Origin: Entomortierella parvispora
Lineage: Eukaryota; Mortierellomycota; Mortierellomycetes; Mortierellales; Mortierellaceae
Reading direction: 5' to 3'
Assembly (NCBI GenBank): GCA_963573315.1
Contig: OY752146.1
Span: 124,001 to 188,000, forward strand
DNA length: 64,000 nt
Shown: piece by piece, positions 11,654-23,643 of the stretch
How positions within the stretch are numbered: position 1 is the stretch's first letter
Layout of the letters: each line of letters begins with the position of its first letter
Made by a program: the position numbers and the translations under genes
Notes under the pieces: generated by a model
Told to the model about the DNA's origin: nothing
The model's input: only the letters and a program-made list of their open reading frames with translations
Databases searched by the model: none

Positions 11654-14600
11654 TTATTGAGGCACGCTCATGTCGCTGACAAAACGTCCGACCGGATCCT
11701 TGTCCTGTCTGGCCTTCTCGATCGTCATCAACAGCCTCTTGATACCCATGGACAACTTGCCCTCCAGGCCAGATTTGTTCAAGGTCGAAATGGCCGATCG
11801 TCTCTCTTCGTCGCTCTTGAACAATTGAACGTTCTTGAGCACTACGTTGACCTCTTCCAAACTCCGGACATTCTCCACATACAACTCGCTCGAGAACGAA
11901 TCCATCAGGTCCATCTCCTGCAGCACGCGTTGGCGTGTTGTCGTGGTCAAGACCAGCAGGCGACGACCCTTGGGTGGCTGCTTCTTTAACAGAACGGCAA
12001 TGGCCTGCAGGACCGTGTTCGAGAACCGAGAGCCAATAGGTGTGTAGTCCAAAAGACGCTCGATATCATCCATGACGATCACACTCATCGGAGATTTGTA
12101 CGAATCCTGGAAGACTCTGTGGATGGCATTGACCTTTTGAATCTCGTTCATACCAATCATACTCTCGGGTGAGATCAGCTTGATGAACGGGAACTCTGAG
12201 CTGATAGCTATGCTCGCTGCCAACGCAGTCTTTCCTGCTCCGGGAGGTCCATGCAGCAATAAGCTGACCAAGGGTGTCCGCTCACTCTTCATGACCTGCT
12301 CCACTCTCAGTTTGCCCTCCTTCAAAATTTTGTCGATCTTTGTCGAAAAATCAATGATTCCGTTCGTAATACAGGATCCAAGCTCTTCTTCAGAAGATCC
12401 AAAGGCTGCATGAACTTCCTCCAAGGCACCAATGAAATCCGCTCGCTGCACCCGCATGTTTTCCAGATCGCCAGTCGTTCCTGCCAAAGTGCCAACCTTG
12501 ACATGACGGTTGAAAGCGAACGAGGTGGCCGATTTCACAAGACCATTGATTTCAGCTCCTGTAAAGTTCTTTGTCAGAGCTGCAAGCTCCACCAGATCCA
12601 CGTCAGTGTCCATCAGGTTATTCTCAATGATCTAGAGAAGCAAAAAAGTAGGACGCAGTCCGAGTCAGCACAACATTCAAAGATTGTTGATTTTCGATTT
12701 CCGTGGATCATAGTTCACTCCATGCACAGTACCTTGGCGGTGTGAATCTTTAGAATCTGGAGACGGCCACTTTCATCAGGCAAACCAATCTCCATATGAA
12801 CTTCCATACGACCGGGACGCAACAGGGCCTCGTCAATCATGTCCTTTCTGTTAGTCATACCAATGATCAAGATGTTGTTCAGTTGCTCCACACCGTCCAT
12901 CTTGGCCAACAGCTGGTTCACGACTGAATCACCGACACCAGTGTTGTCATTCTTGGATCCACGCTGTTTGCAAATGGCATCCAACTCGTCAAAAATGATG
13001 ATGTGCAGACTCGAGTCCTCGCCCTTGTCCTTGTACTCGTTCTCGGCATCAATAAACAGCTTTCGGATGTTCTCCTCGGATTGACCCACAAATTTGCTCA
13101 GAACCTCGGGACCGTTCACAATCTTTGGCTCCCGTCCGTTCAACATTTTTCCAATCTCTCGAGCCATCAAAGTCTTTCCGGTTCCTGGAGGTCCATAGAG
13201 AAGAATACCCTTGACGTGCTGGATTCCCATCTTTTCTACCAATGAAGGAGGAAAGATGCGCGAGGCGAACGCACGACGGAACATGCCACTGAATTCAGCA
13301 TCAAGACCACCAATACCCATGTCCTCAAACTTGAAGTCGGGTTGGATCAATGTGACAGCGGGTTTGCTATTATCAAGAAAGAAAAAGAGTCGGGATGCAC
13401 CTTGTTCAGCACGACTGTAGGGGTTGTACTAAAGAAATACTCTAGGGTTCATGTCAAATCCAATATACCTTCTAGCAGCGCCACGAAGTTTGATGTTGGA
13501 ATCCTGTGCCCTGACAAACTGGATCTGAGTCTGCTGAGTCAACACTCCACGGAAACCAGGCCGTCCAGCTATTCATCAAAATTGTCCGATGGGTCAGTTC
13601 TTTTGTACCCTATGTCAAGCACCGTTTCTATGCAAAGACATAGATATAGGCATAGACATACCTATTTCATGTCCATCCGGGCCTCGCATTCCATTTTGGA
13701 GAGTGTCTCCGTTGATGAGCTCTACTTGCTTGGGCAACATGATCAGTTTGATCTCTTGGAACTCAAACACCAACGCCTGGTCGATCGCAAGGACTTGGTT
13801 GTTGAAGACCTGGAGAAAAAAAGGAGAGGGAGGAGGGGGAGGATGAAGATGGTCAATCATCCGATCATCTCCATACTGCAGGCTGCATTTTTTCAAAGCA
13901 CATTCTTCCAACTCACGGAAATAAAGAGGCGAGACATCTCCTTGGCATCAAACTCTCCTCGGAACTCGGGGTTCCTGTTGAAAAGCCCAACCTATGATCC
14001 AGTCGAAAATACAGCAATATAGTCAGCTCATGTGTTGAAGAGTGAACGGAGTAGGGCAGGAGGACAATGCAGATTGTTTGTACCTCGACCTCCATGGTCG
14101 AGAGGTATACGTCGGGGCCATCCAGGCTAGGGTCCCAAGGTTGAACGTCAACCTCCTGATTCAGAGCCGAATTCAACCACTTGCGCTGCAACCCACTGAA
14201 TCCAAGATAGCCAACAGCAAAGGTGTCCTCGAACCTAGCATAGAAAAGTAAAGAGAAAGAGAAAGAATACCAGATCAGAGCCAGGCTATGCTGGCAGGCA
14301 GATCAGATCTCCACAGGGCGTCCTTTCCCTTGACTTTTTGTGCTTACTTGATAGAAAAGACAAACTGGTGGTCGACCATGATGTAGTGGGTCTGGGGAGA
14401 AAAGTCCTGGGGGTTGGCGACGACATAGTTGGTGATGGCATAGTGCTCGGATGAGGTTCTGGTGGCTCGCATCTTGCGGGAGGGCTGGGGCTGGAAAGCA
14501 GGCTTCTGCTGTCGTTGCTGCTGAGGGGGCATGCGGGGGGAAGGTTGGCCATAGGGGGAGGGGCTGTGCTGGCTGTACTGGCCAGCGGGGGGTGGCGTGG

Positions 14601-14751
14601 ACGAGTAGGAGGACTGAGGCTGGAAGGCGGGATTGGGCTGGGCACCATTGCCAGCACCGAGACGAGGGGGCATGCGAGGAGATGGGGAGTGTCCTCCTTG
14701 GATGGGGGTGGTGTTGTACCCCCGGTCGTTGCTGGGGTAGTTGCTGTTCAT
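11654..14751 (-). CDS. SEC18: Vesicle-fusion ATPase NSF/Sec18
   Basis: AAA+ ATPase that disassembles cis-SNARE complexes together with alpha-SNAP/Sec17 on cytosolic faces of secretory membranes. Exons 14751-14348, 14234-14084, 13991-13917, 13809-13662, 13568-13469, 13366-12733 and 12631-11654 join in frame to about 829 residues. The first 90 or so residues are a Pro/Gln/Ser-rich extension not needed for the family fold. The N domain follows ([20 protein letters not shown]). D1 has Walker A GPPGTGKT, Walker [10 protein letters not shown], the sensor GMTNRKD and arginine fingers in [10 protein letters not shown]2 has Walker [10 protein letters not shown] and [10 protein letters not shown], as expected for the non-hydrolysing D2 of NSF. 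The C-terminus ends DPVGRFV like Sec18. The gene is divergent from the PEX26-like gene with only about 270 bases between the starts, so the promoters probably overlap. Confidence 0.95.
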
Positions 14752-15019
14752 CAAGGAGGGAGAGGGAGAGGGAGAGGGAAGAGGGAGATGAGGATGATGA
14801 AGGAAGGAAAGAGAGAATGAAGGGAAGGAAAGAAAGAAAGAAAAGGAACCCTCATCCCCATCGCACATGCAGCCCCATGAACAGAAACGTGTTCCCTCCA
14901 TGAGCGACATTAATGGATTGCCTTTGCACGTCACGCTGACTGGCATGGGGCATGCATGGGCAGGGAACATGGACCCTTGCTTCTTTTTCCTATTCATCCC
15001 ATTCCACTCCCTTCCATCC

Positions 15020-16569
15020 ATGGACACAGACAATAGGAACAATTCCGCCTGCTCACTCGCCCGCATCCTCGCCCTCTACCGCACCGCCTCCTCGTCCTTC
15101 CTGCTGCGACGGCTGGCCACCGCCTATGCCACCTCCCTCGAAGCGCTGGCGCTGCTCTCGCAGACAAACCTTCTCTATGACCTGCACCATGCTGCCGACC
15201 CCCTCACCCGCCAGCCCTTCTTGGCCTTGAAGCAGAAGCTGTGGGTCTTGAACACTACCATCTTTGGCGCCATCCTCGAAGAGACCTGCGCGCACCACCA
15301 CCACCACCAAGGAAATCACGGTCGAGACTATGACAGTGCACAAGGTGCGCTCGCTTGGACGATCAGGAAGCCGCTCGACAGCACAAAGGATGCGTCCACA
15401 GAGAGCCCAGAACTGCTGGTCACTGACCTCTGGACGAGACTCGTCGACGACTATGATGGGATCGAGGGCAATGTCGACGGCAAAGTAATGGTCTCCATGT
15501 GAGTGTCTTTTTTTTTTCTTCTTTTATTTTGTTCTTTCTTTTTTGTTCTTCTCCACAGCGCATGGTTGTTGGTTTTCATGCACTGCACTCGGTAGACTGG
15601 AAAACTCCTCGCCAGGACCATTGTTTCCTGTCTCTGACATTTCAGCTGGACCTTCTCTTCCTTTTACCTCAGCGCACTGCTTTGCATCAACCATGGTCTG
15701 TTCATGTTGGCCCGCCAAATCACGGAGGCATATCTGGTGTCCATTCCAGAGGACAAGCTGATCCATCTGGAGGCCGCAGCTGGAGCGCAGATCGACACAA
15801 AGAGCAGGACAAAGCACCCAGCAATGATCGACTATGAGCGACTCACAGAGCTCTACGTGGTCCATATCCTGGCAAAACTGGGCGACTGGGACTCTGCACG
15901 CGACTTTGTGGACCTCAACACAGTGCTATCTCCCTCCTCCAAGAAGGTAATAGCGGACGCTGTCATCTTTTTCAAGAAAATCGGCTGACCAGAGGGATCT
16001 CCGTGTCCCCAAGATCTAACAACATTCTCTCACTGTTGTTCCATGCATAGGTGTATGTAAAGACTCTGGAGAAGCTCCATCGAAAATCACTGCGACTCAA
16101 TTCAGCGCGGAAAAGGCCCAGCATAACGACAAGAGTAGCCGATCTGGAAGAGCCCTCATCCACTTCATCCTCTGCCAACTCCACGCTCGTATCATCCCCA
16201 ATAATCTCGAGTCTGTCTTTACCTTTCTCGCACAAAGCCCCGCACTTGACCGACGTTCCCCAATCCAGCACTGCAACAAAGCTTTCTACAAAGGACACTA
16301 CTTTGTACAAACAATCAGCGAGTGCCTCAAGGGCAGTTTCCATCTCGTCAACAGTCCAAGGGCAGCTGAGGATGCTGATCCAGCAGTACATTGAGCTCGC
16401 GCAGAGGATAATCAACCGCATTGGACCAAACCGCCTGATGATGGTTGTTGCTTTGATTGTTCTTTTGGCAGCCGTGTCAAGGAATCGAGCGCGAGCCAAG
16501 ACAGCAATGGCGACGGTGATGCAGAGGCTGGTGCAGTCGATCAAAGGAGTGGCAGCTACGGGCACATAG
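15020..16569 (+). CDS. Tail-anchored protein, PEX26/Pex15-like peroxin (tentative)
   Basis: Exons 15020-15498, 15673-15946 and 16051-16569 join in frame to about 423 residues. The first 250 residues are helical (LARILALYRTAS..., LFMLARQITEAYLV, ERLTELYVVHILAKLGDWDSARDFV) and contain a His run (CAHHHHHQ). A Ser/Thr-rich linker follows, then one hydrophobic segment near the C-terminus (LMMVVALIVLLAAV) flanked by basic residues, which is the layout of a tail-anchored protein. The pattern of helical repeats, linker and single C-terminal anchor fits PEX26/Pex15, the peroxisomal docking factor for the PEX1-PEX6 ATPase. A stretch around LTELYVVHILAKLGDW lines up by eye with vertebrate PEX26. The family diverges fast, so other tail-anchored proteins cannot be excluded. 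Divergent from SEC18. Confidence 0.5.
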
Positions 16570-16900
16570 TAGAGCAATAAAAAGTGATGACATGACATGC
16601 ACGCCTTGTGCGCCACAGAGGGCGCAAGGGTCGATCCACCACGTTTTTTCACCCGTCAGAGACAAAACCCAACAGGGATTCTTTTATCTCCACACCCTCG
16701 CCCTCTTTTTTTTTTTTTTTTTTTTCCTCATTGTCTCTAAAGTCATTCATTTTAATTCATTCATTTACTGATTCATTCATTTATTCATTACTCACTAGTC
16801 ATTCATCATTCATTTATATCATTCGTTCACCACAAAGAAAGGCCAATCCCCCTTCACCCTGGCTCTGCTTCCTTGCGCAAACGTTAATTTCTCGTAAACC
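16570..16900. other. Spacer with poly-T tract and ATTCATT-rich promoter
   Basis: Holds an AATAAAA signal just after the PEX26-like stop (16575), a T tract at about 16709-16726 and many ATTCATT repeats (16740-16830) ahead of the thioesterase start. Confidence 0.5.
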
Positions 16901-19399
16901 ATGCAGCACCTCTCTTCAACCTGTGGTCGATCGACCTTATTCTTCTCACGACCTGTCCCTGGCCGTTGCTTGTCCCACAGATATCCGCTGCAGCTTCTCC
17001 CCTCCCCTTCTGCCGCCCCCCATTCCTCTCTAGCAGGAGGATTAGGCTCCCTGAGCACCACTACAAAGCGTTTTCTCAACACCAAAAAGCCCCTCTACTT
17101 TTCAGGCGCCAATCGACATTTGCGCGATCAACTCACCCAAGAAAAGCTGGCAAAGACGTTGCAGGCGGACAAGAAGGGAAGCGAACTCTTGGACAAGCTT
17201 GGACAGTCAGCTGGGGGCAAGTCCACAGTAATTACAACTGAAGGTATGTTTATTCGAGTCCTTGTTCGCCCGCCTTCTCTGCTCACCCGGGCAGACACGG
17301 CTACTTCCGATGAAAGAATGCTGTATGCTTGTGTATCAGAGCGTGAGTGCATGTCTCGCGGACCGTTTCTGTGGCTGCATCGACAGCAGAGATCAAGTGG
17401 GCAGATCAGATCGAGTCTTCTATCGTTATCAGATTTGCCTAGAACAAACAAAAAAAGGGGCGGCAAACCAAAAGAACGGACTTTGAAAGAGTCGGTGTTG
17501 GGACATGGATCACCCTAGGAAGCCAGCTCGCATATCTATATCAGGCAGGATATCTATAGGATAGAGAAGCCAAGGAAACCCAGCGTTTCAGGGCATGAGC
17601 TGCGCCAGAAACGTGTCATGCAGCCCCGGCAAACCCCTATCTCAAAGACCCACTAGCTCATCACTGACTTCGAAAAAAAAAAAATCGCCGTGATTGCTTT
17701 CTATTGTGTTAGGAACCACTATTGTGACTCCTGCCTCCACCGCTGCCGCCTTCAATGCATCCTCTCCCAGAACCAAAGTCTTTACTGTGCGACCCATCAC
17801 CTCTTGGATCGATAAACTGGCAAGTCAGCATGGATCGCCTACCTCCACTCACTCGGATGAGAATGGTGCTACCATCAAGACGAAGACATACCAGAAACGG
17901 GAGCTCGTCTTGAAGAGGATGCAGGATTCTTATACAGACATTATCTTGCCTTTTGCAAAAGACAAAGCCCTTTTGGAAGAATACATCAACTTTGGAGGCA
18001 CCGTCAGGTATGAAAGAGAAGCAAGTGGAGGACGATACCGCTTGATATTTTTTCTTCTTTTGCTTGTCAAGCGTTTTTCCTTTTCCTAACTTTGGGTTAA
18101 TCTTTGCAATCGCCCTCTTAGACACGGCAAAATCATGGAGGACCTAGACGCTTTGGCGGGCGCGATTTCTTACAAACACTCGGATGATGGTCGACATAAC
18201 AGTTCACCTTTGACCATTGTCACAGCTTCGGTCGACAGGATTGATTTCTTGAAACCGTTTGGCGTATCAGACCTGCGACTCTCGGGCCATGTCACCTACG
18301 TGGGCTATAGTTCAATGGAAGGTAAAGTGTAGCTAATGCATATCAGGTTCCCTTGTCCTCTTTTATCTGACAAAGTTTTCTTACTTCGTCATGACTAGTA
18401 TTTATGAAGATGGAGGAGATGTCAACAGAAGATCCAACAAAGCATGGAGATACCATCTTGGTTGCGCGCTTTACCATGGTGGCTCGCGACGCTCTCACAG
18501 GCAAGGCCGCTCAAGTAAACCCATTGCTCTTGCAGAACGACACGGAAAAGAAACTTTTCCAGATGGGTGAAGGTACTGTCAACGACGTCAATGATGATTC
18601 TTGGACATTTTGACCAATTTTTTTTTCGTTTACTCACAACTGTTCTGCTTGTTCTCACCATTGTTAGAACACAAGGCTAGGAAGAGACTCGCTGCAGATT
18701 CTGCCCTCACTAAACGGCCTCCTACCCAGGAAGAGCGTCTCCTGATCCACGACTTGTATCTCGAATACTCCAAATACGACGACCCTCACCTGAAGGTCAA
18801 GAAACCAGATGATGTCGAATGGATGGAAGATACAAAGATGGCGGCTATTCAAATCATGCAACCTCAAGATCGCAACATCCATGACAAGGTACATGACTTG
18901 ATCCCTTTGTCTTTTATTGCTGTCTGTGAGTAGTAAAGGTAGCTGATGAGGATGAGTGTCCCCATTCCCGTTCCTATATGTCTCCGACTAGATTTTTGGC
19001 GGGTACCTGATGCGATTGGCTTATGAACTTGCATTCTGTAACGCGTCCGTGTTTATCAAATATCGACCCTTGTTCTTGGCCCTGGACGAGATCTCGTTCC
19101 GGAAGCCAGTCCCCATTGGCACGTTCCTGGCCTTGGATTCCCAGATTGTGTATTCAGAGGGTGGAGACAATCACTCGTTCCAGGTTATGGTGAAAGCTGA
19201 TGTGCTAGATATTCATGCAGGCACTCGAGAGACCACCAACACGTTCTGGTTCACGTTCACGGACCCCAGGGAGGGTCATGGAACCCCAAAGGTTATGCCA
19301 CGGACGTATGCAGAGTCCATGTTGTACTTGGAGGGCAAGCGTCGCCGGATGGAAGGAAGCAAGATGGCGCAGTTGAGCAGGAAAAACTTGGGCTTGTAA
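16901..19399 (+). CDS. Mitochondrial acyl-CoA thioesterase, ACOT9-like
   Basis: Hydrolyses fatty acyl-CoA to free acid and CoA, in mitochondria for this family. Exons 16901-17243, 17713-18007, 18122-18321, 18399-18572, 18668-18888 and 18992-19399 join in frame to about 546 residues. The first 80 residues are rich in Arg, Ser and Leu without acidic residues (MQHLSSTCGRSTLFFSRPVPGR), a typical mitochondrial targeting peptide. Two hotdog domains follow. The first contains LDALAGAISYKHSD, TIVTASVDRIDFLKP and LSGHVTYVGYSSMEV-type strands; the second contains IFGGYLMRLAYELAF, ALDEISFRKPVPIGTFL and VYSEG. The double-hotdog order and the inter-domain segment beginning HKARKRLA match the ACOT9/ACOT10 group. 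Intron 1 is long (469 bases) for this locus. Confidence 0.88.
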
Positions 19400-20131
19400 A
19401 TTAAAGAGGGGTCAAACAAAGTAGAAGGGGAGAAAAAGATACACATTGCTTTGGCCAAAAAAAAAAAAAAGAATTTGTTCAATTTGTTCTTCAAATAAAG
19501 TGAACATCATCTACATCATGGAACTACAGCCAAAAGGATCTCTCACCATCAGTCCTGGCGGCGTCCACCGAAAGAGTGACTTTCGACCTGAAATCTGTAG
19601 AACACTGTTTGTAAAAAGCGACAGCAGGACGAGACTTTGACTTGCGTCTTTGTGGCTAGGCGCCGCGCACTGACCACCATCTCGACATTTTTTGGTTTGA
19701 ACCCCACGAAGCTGACTGGAAGTCCAGGCAGCATCTCCATCCACTTTACCACTCACTACTGGTGCGAACATTGGCCCCCATCCTTTCATTTGTCAATCCA
19801 GTGAATCATGAATATCGTTGCCACCCGACAGCATTTGACAGTGTAACTCATGCAATTGACAGTAGAGAATGTCACCACTCATAAACTCATTGCGTACTCT
19901 GACTGCTTTGACCTTTCTTGCATCTTTGCCACTTCTTCGTTTAATTGGACAGTTTAAAGAAATCTCACTCTATAGAATTAGTAGTATATTGACGGAGGAG
20001 CTTCCAGAGACAGAGTCGATCCCGCGCCTCGCAAAGCGCTTGTTGATAACACCCTATGATCTCTTTTCTTTGACGACCGAGTGAAGACTGTATTGCGCCA
20101 CCTTGGGCGACACTAGGGCCCTCCTTGTGTG
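19400..20131. other. Intergenic region left of the hAT element
   Basis: After the thioesterase 3' end. The part from about 19970 to 20123 resembles sequence at 25440-25660 (for example TCGATCCCGCGCCTCGCAAA against the version near 25638), so it belongs to the duplicated block that the hAT element entered. No gene is supported. Confidence 0.5.
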
Positions 20132-22559
20132 TAGGGATTGGGACCACATTGTGGTGCACTTCGGTTCTCTTTTTTTTTGGAAGTCGGTGCACCAAAATCG
20201 TATATTTTTGGAACCTGGTTCTGGCGAGACTTTTTTTTTTTTTTTTTTTTTTTTGTTTCAGCAACCTACCTCCCTTTGTTTTGATCGCGTAGCCTGAAAT
20301 AAAAATCTAACCTCTCCTCTCTTCTCGTTTCGATGCCTCCAGTGAAGCCAGACCCGATTCCTGAGTGCCCGAAAGTCGTGCCAGGTTGGTGGCATTGATC
20401 TTTTTGTGGGCAATGCAACTCTCTTCGCCATGAACAATGGCTGATGGCGTATGTTTATTGTGTTTGCTTCTTAGGAGAATGGAAACAATACTTTAATCCA
20501 CGCTTTGTCCACGCTGAGGGCGAAGGATGGACGTGGAAGTTCATATGTCTAGAGCCAGGCTGTGGGGCTAATCTCTCGATTTCGAATTCAAGTTCAACCT
20601 TGGACAAGCAATACGACAGAAAACACCGGGCGACCTACAACTCAATCAAAGCAAAGCAGCAGCCATCTGGAAACATATTGCTACAAACAACCCTTCCACG
20701 ACAGCTCACGCCTCAGAAGCAGCAGCAGTTGGTGTTCACTTCGTTGAACTGGATTATCTCGCAACAACTGCCTTTCACGATTTTGGATTCCAAAGAATTC
20801 AAACAACTTGCTTGCACCATCAGTCCTTATGTTCCAACACCGTCCTCTTCAACAATACGAAACAGCCTCCATGCTCATCGAATATCTTTGAGCGACAAGC
20901 TGAGGCATGCTCTGAGCAAGACTCTACTTTATGGCTCTATTACTGCTGATGGCTGGAGCAGCACAGGGATGAAACCTTATCTTGGAGTTACACTTCATTG
21001 GATCGATGACACGTTTCGTTACCATGAATGTGCTTTAGCAATGGAGCAACAAAAATATCCTCACACGGCCGAAGCAACTTCCGTCTTGATAAGTAAGAAC
21101 CCTGCCTATTACTCTCCATATCCTGCACCCGATACTGTATTCTAATACTTCGTCTTTTACTTTACAGGGCGCATCCTAGGTTCGAGAGGAACGGAGGCAA
21201 ATGCAGGATGGGATATCTTCGATCGTGTATGTTCTGTCACTACCGACAGTGCAGCAGTCATGATTAAGACTGTGCAACTTTTAGGAAGTGAACAACAAAC
21301 CAAAGCCCATATTCCTTGCTTTGCTCATGGACTGCACAACTGCGTAGTCACTGTTCTAGATTCCATTCAAGGGTTGAAAGAACTCAAGACAAAGTGCCAT
21401 GGACTTGCGACCTTGTTCCACTCTAGTCCAAAAATGGCCCAGTACTTGTATTCCAGCCAACAGGAGTCAGATCCTACAAAGGAGCCAATCGCTGTTGTAA
21501 TGGACGTGCCAACACGATGGAATAGTACCCTGGATATGATGCAACGTCTTGTCGACTTGAAGTTCCACCTACAGCGGGTGTCGTACTTGATTGAGGACGC
21601 ACGTATAATCACGAAACTCGCAAATTTGATTCCTACTGAAGACGAGTGGGGGACAATTGTGTGCTTGATAGCAATGCTTAAACCATTCTACCATGCCACG
21701 AACAATGCCAGTAGTTCCAAGACCGGTCTTGCAGCATACATTGCCCCATGGGTGGAGCAGCTCCGAGAAGATATTGAAGATGTAGACACTCTTGGCAACA
21801 GAACGTTAGAAGCAGCGAAAAGGAAACTCCTTGCACAGATCAAGAAACGATTCGTAATATCCAATACTCTTCTTTTCGCGTCTGCATTGCACCCTACATT
21901 CAACAATCTGTTCTTTTGCACCGACAATACTAAGGAAGCGATCATGATCCTACTACGACATGAATATGATCGACACAACCGTATAGCAGCCAACGTAGCA
22001 GCGCTAGCGCCAGCCCCGACTCCAATTAACGAAACGCCTACTGCAGCTAGAGATGACTCGGAAGAGAGTACAGGTCTTGGAAGATTGCTCAAACGCCGGC
22101 GCATGGCAGCAGGGCAAGCACCACTTGTCAATGTACCTCCACCAGATGACTTTGATCGTTATTTTGAGGTGAATCTTGGCCTGAAAATGGTGGATCCAAT
22201 TGTTTGGTGGCGTGAAAACAGCAAAAATTTCCCCAAGATGACCTTCCTTGCTCGTAAATACCTCTCCATCCCTTCCACCTCTGTGGCATCAGAAAGAATG
22301 TTCAGTTTCTCAGGGGGTGTTGTTACAGACAAACGAAGCCGCTTGGCCGCCACTGCTGTTGGTGACATGGTTTTTTCACACTACGCTTTGAAGTTTCTGG
22401 ATTCTTTTTACGAGTCTTCTCGGCCTCAATGATAGCATCAAGAAAAAAAAATAAACATAGTCTATTTTTTTTTAAAGTGGACCGGTTCGGTGCACCGGTT
22501 TTTTTATTAAGAGAGACGAAGTGCACCGGTTCATCTTTTTCATCCAGTCCCAGTCCCTA
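20132..22559 (+). mobile_element. hAT-family DNA transposon, complete
   Basis: A 2,428-bp element. The ends are inverted: left TAGGGATTGGGAC (20132-20144) and right, read inward, TAGGGACTGGGAC (22559-22547). They are flanked by an 8-bp target duplication, CTTGTGTG (20124-20131) and CTTGTGCG (22560-22567), as hAT elements make. Inside each end lies an imperfect inverted pair of GGTGCAC motifs (20153 and 20186; 22488 and 22518), likely transposase-binding sites. The related unoccupied sequence at about 25490-25535 lacks the element. One transposase gene fills the interior. Confidence 0.85.
20333..22432 (+). CDS. hAT transposase
   Basis: Cut-and-paste transposase of the element. Exons 20333-20384, 20475-21092 and 21168-22432 join in frame to about 644 residues with no internal stop. 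Near the N-terminus a degenerate zinc-finger-like region is seen (FICLEPGCGAN...DRKHRATYN). The catalytic core includes ITADGWSSTGMKPYLGVTLHW with the first acidic residue, and VTTDSAAVMIKT with the second; the motif CFAHGLHNCV follows. The C-terminal dimerisation region is clear: FLARKYLSIPSTSVASERMFS, then RLAATAVGDMVF. The intact frame and small difference between the target duplications suggest a fairly recent insertion. Confidence 0.9.
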
Positions 22560-23414
22560 CTTGTGCGTCGGCATCCCCTTGACAGGGATTATTCTCGGAC
22601 TCAAGAATGGTATCAACGCCAGGCTGAAACTCAAACCACTTTCAACTCACCTCAATCTCTGATAAGGCTACAAAAGGGTTTCCAACCGTGTAGTCGACGC
22701 CACGCCTCGAAAATCGCTTGATAGAGAGCTGGATGATCTCCGGACACACTTTGAAGACGGTGTTATCGGTCATCGCATCTGCATTATCGTTGAGACATTA
22801 CTGTAAGGGGATAGATTTTTCTCTGCGTCTCCGTGTTTTTTTTTTAGGCATCCCTCCCCCCTGCAACCCCCCGGAGATCCCACCGCTCCTCCAGTTGTTT
22901 TTCCCATCTCCCTCCAAATCTCCCTCCAAATATTCTTTTCAACCCTTACTGGTGTTGTTACTCGGGCCTTTTTTTTTTGTTCCCACTTGTTGTGGTAGGT
23001 CGCTGTTTCGCTTGGTGTTGTAACATCTAACAATTTATAGTCGTATGTCGCCTTGGAGCTGTCCTTTTCTTTTCCCTGCTCTCGCCGGTCCGGCCATTTC
23101 AATCTAGACTACTCTGCATCTCTTGTCTTTTGACATCCCCCGTTAATTTTCTAGGACTGAATAGGAGAATTACCTCCTGTGTCCCTCAATAGCTCAATTG
23201 GTTCACCAGTTCAGCCCCGCGTTCTCGTAAACCATTCCTTCTCCTTCCCCCTTTCTTTCCACGCACTAGTTTTAAAGTGGTGGGGAAAAGTGTAGTTGGG
23301 AGTATCCAAAAAAAGAGCCTTCCTCTCAACTGAAGGAGACGTTACACCTGCTCAAATGCAGACAGAGGACAGCGGGGTAATATGCCTCCTTTCTATTCCA
23401 TGGGAGTGCCGTAA

Positions 23415-23422
23415 TATAAATA
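23415..23422 (+). promoter_or_regulatory. TATA box of protease copy A
   Basis: TATAAATA 229 bases upstream of the start codon; the same motif occurs at the same distance before the intact paralogue. Confidence 0.55.
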
Positions 23423-23643
23423 TTCAAACTAGTCATTCTTCCTCCCCCCCCACCGACTACCTTCATATTCCCATCTGTGTCGCTTACTTGAGATCGCTAA
23501 CAACCCTATACCGATAATCTCACTCTGAATGTACGTGTTTGCGAAGATAAAGAAAAGTTGTGACGATCTGCTTGCGGTGCATGTCTAAAAATCAATGTAA
23601 ACCCTCCCCTCCATGACTGTCGTCTAGAAGATAACCAAGCATA

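Noticed and set aside
14344-15066. Longer N-terminus for SEC18 starting upstream of 14751
   Set aside because: The extension crosses the divergent promoter and encodes low-complexity Phe/Ser sequence; the Met at 14751 is the sensible start.
23185-23235. tRNA A-box-like TAGCTCAATTGG
   Set aside because: No B box, anticodon arm or acceptor pairing follows; the piece is an insertion relative to the duplicated copy.
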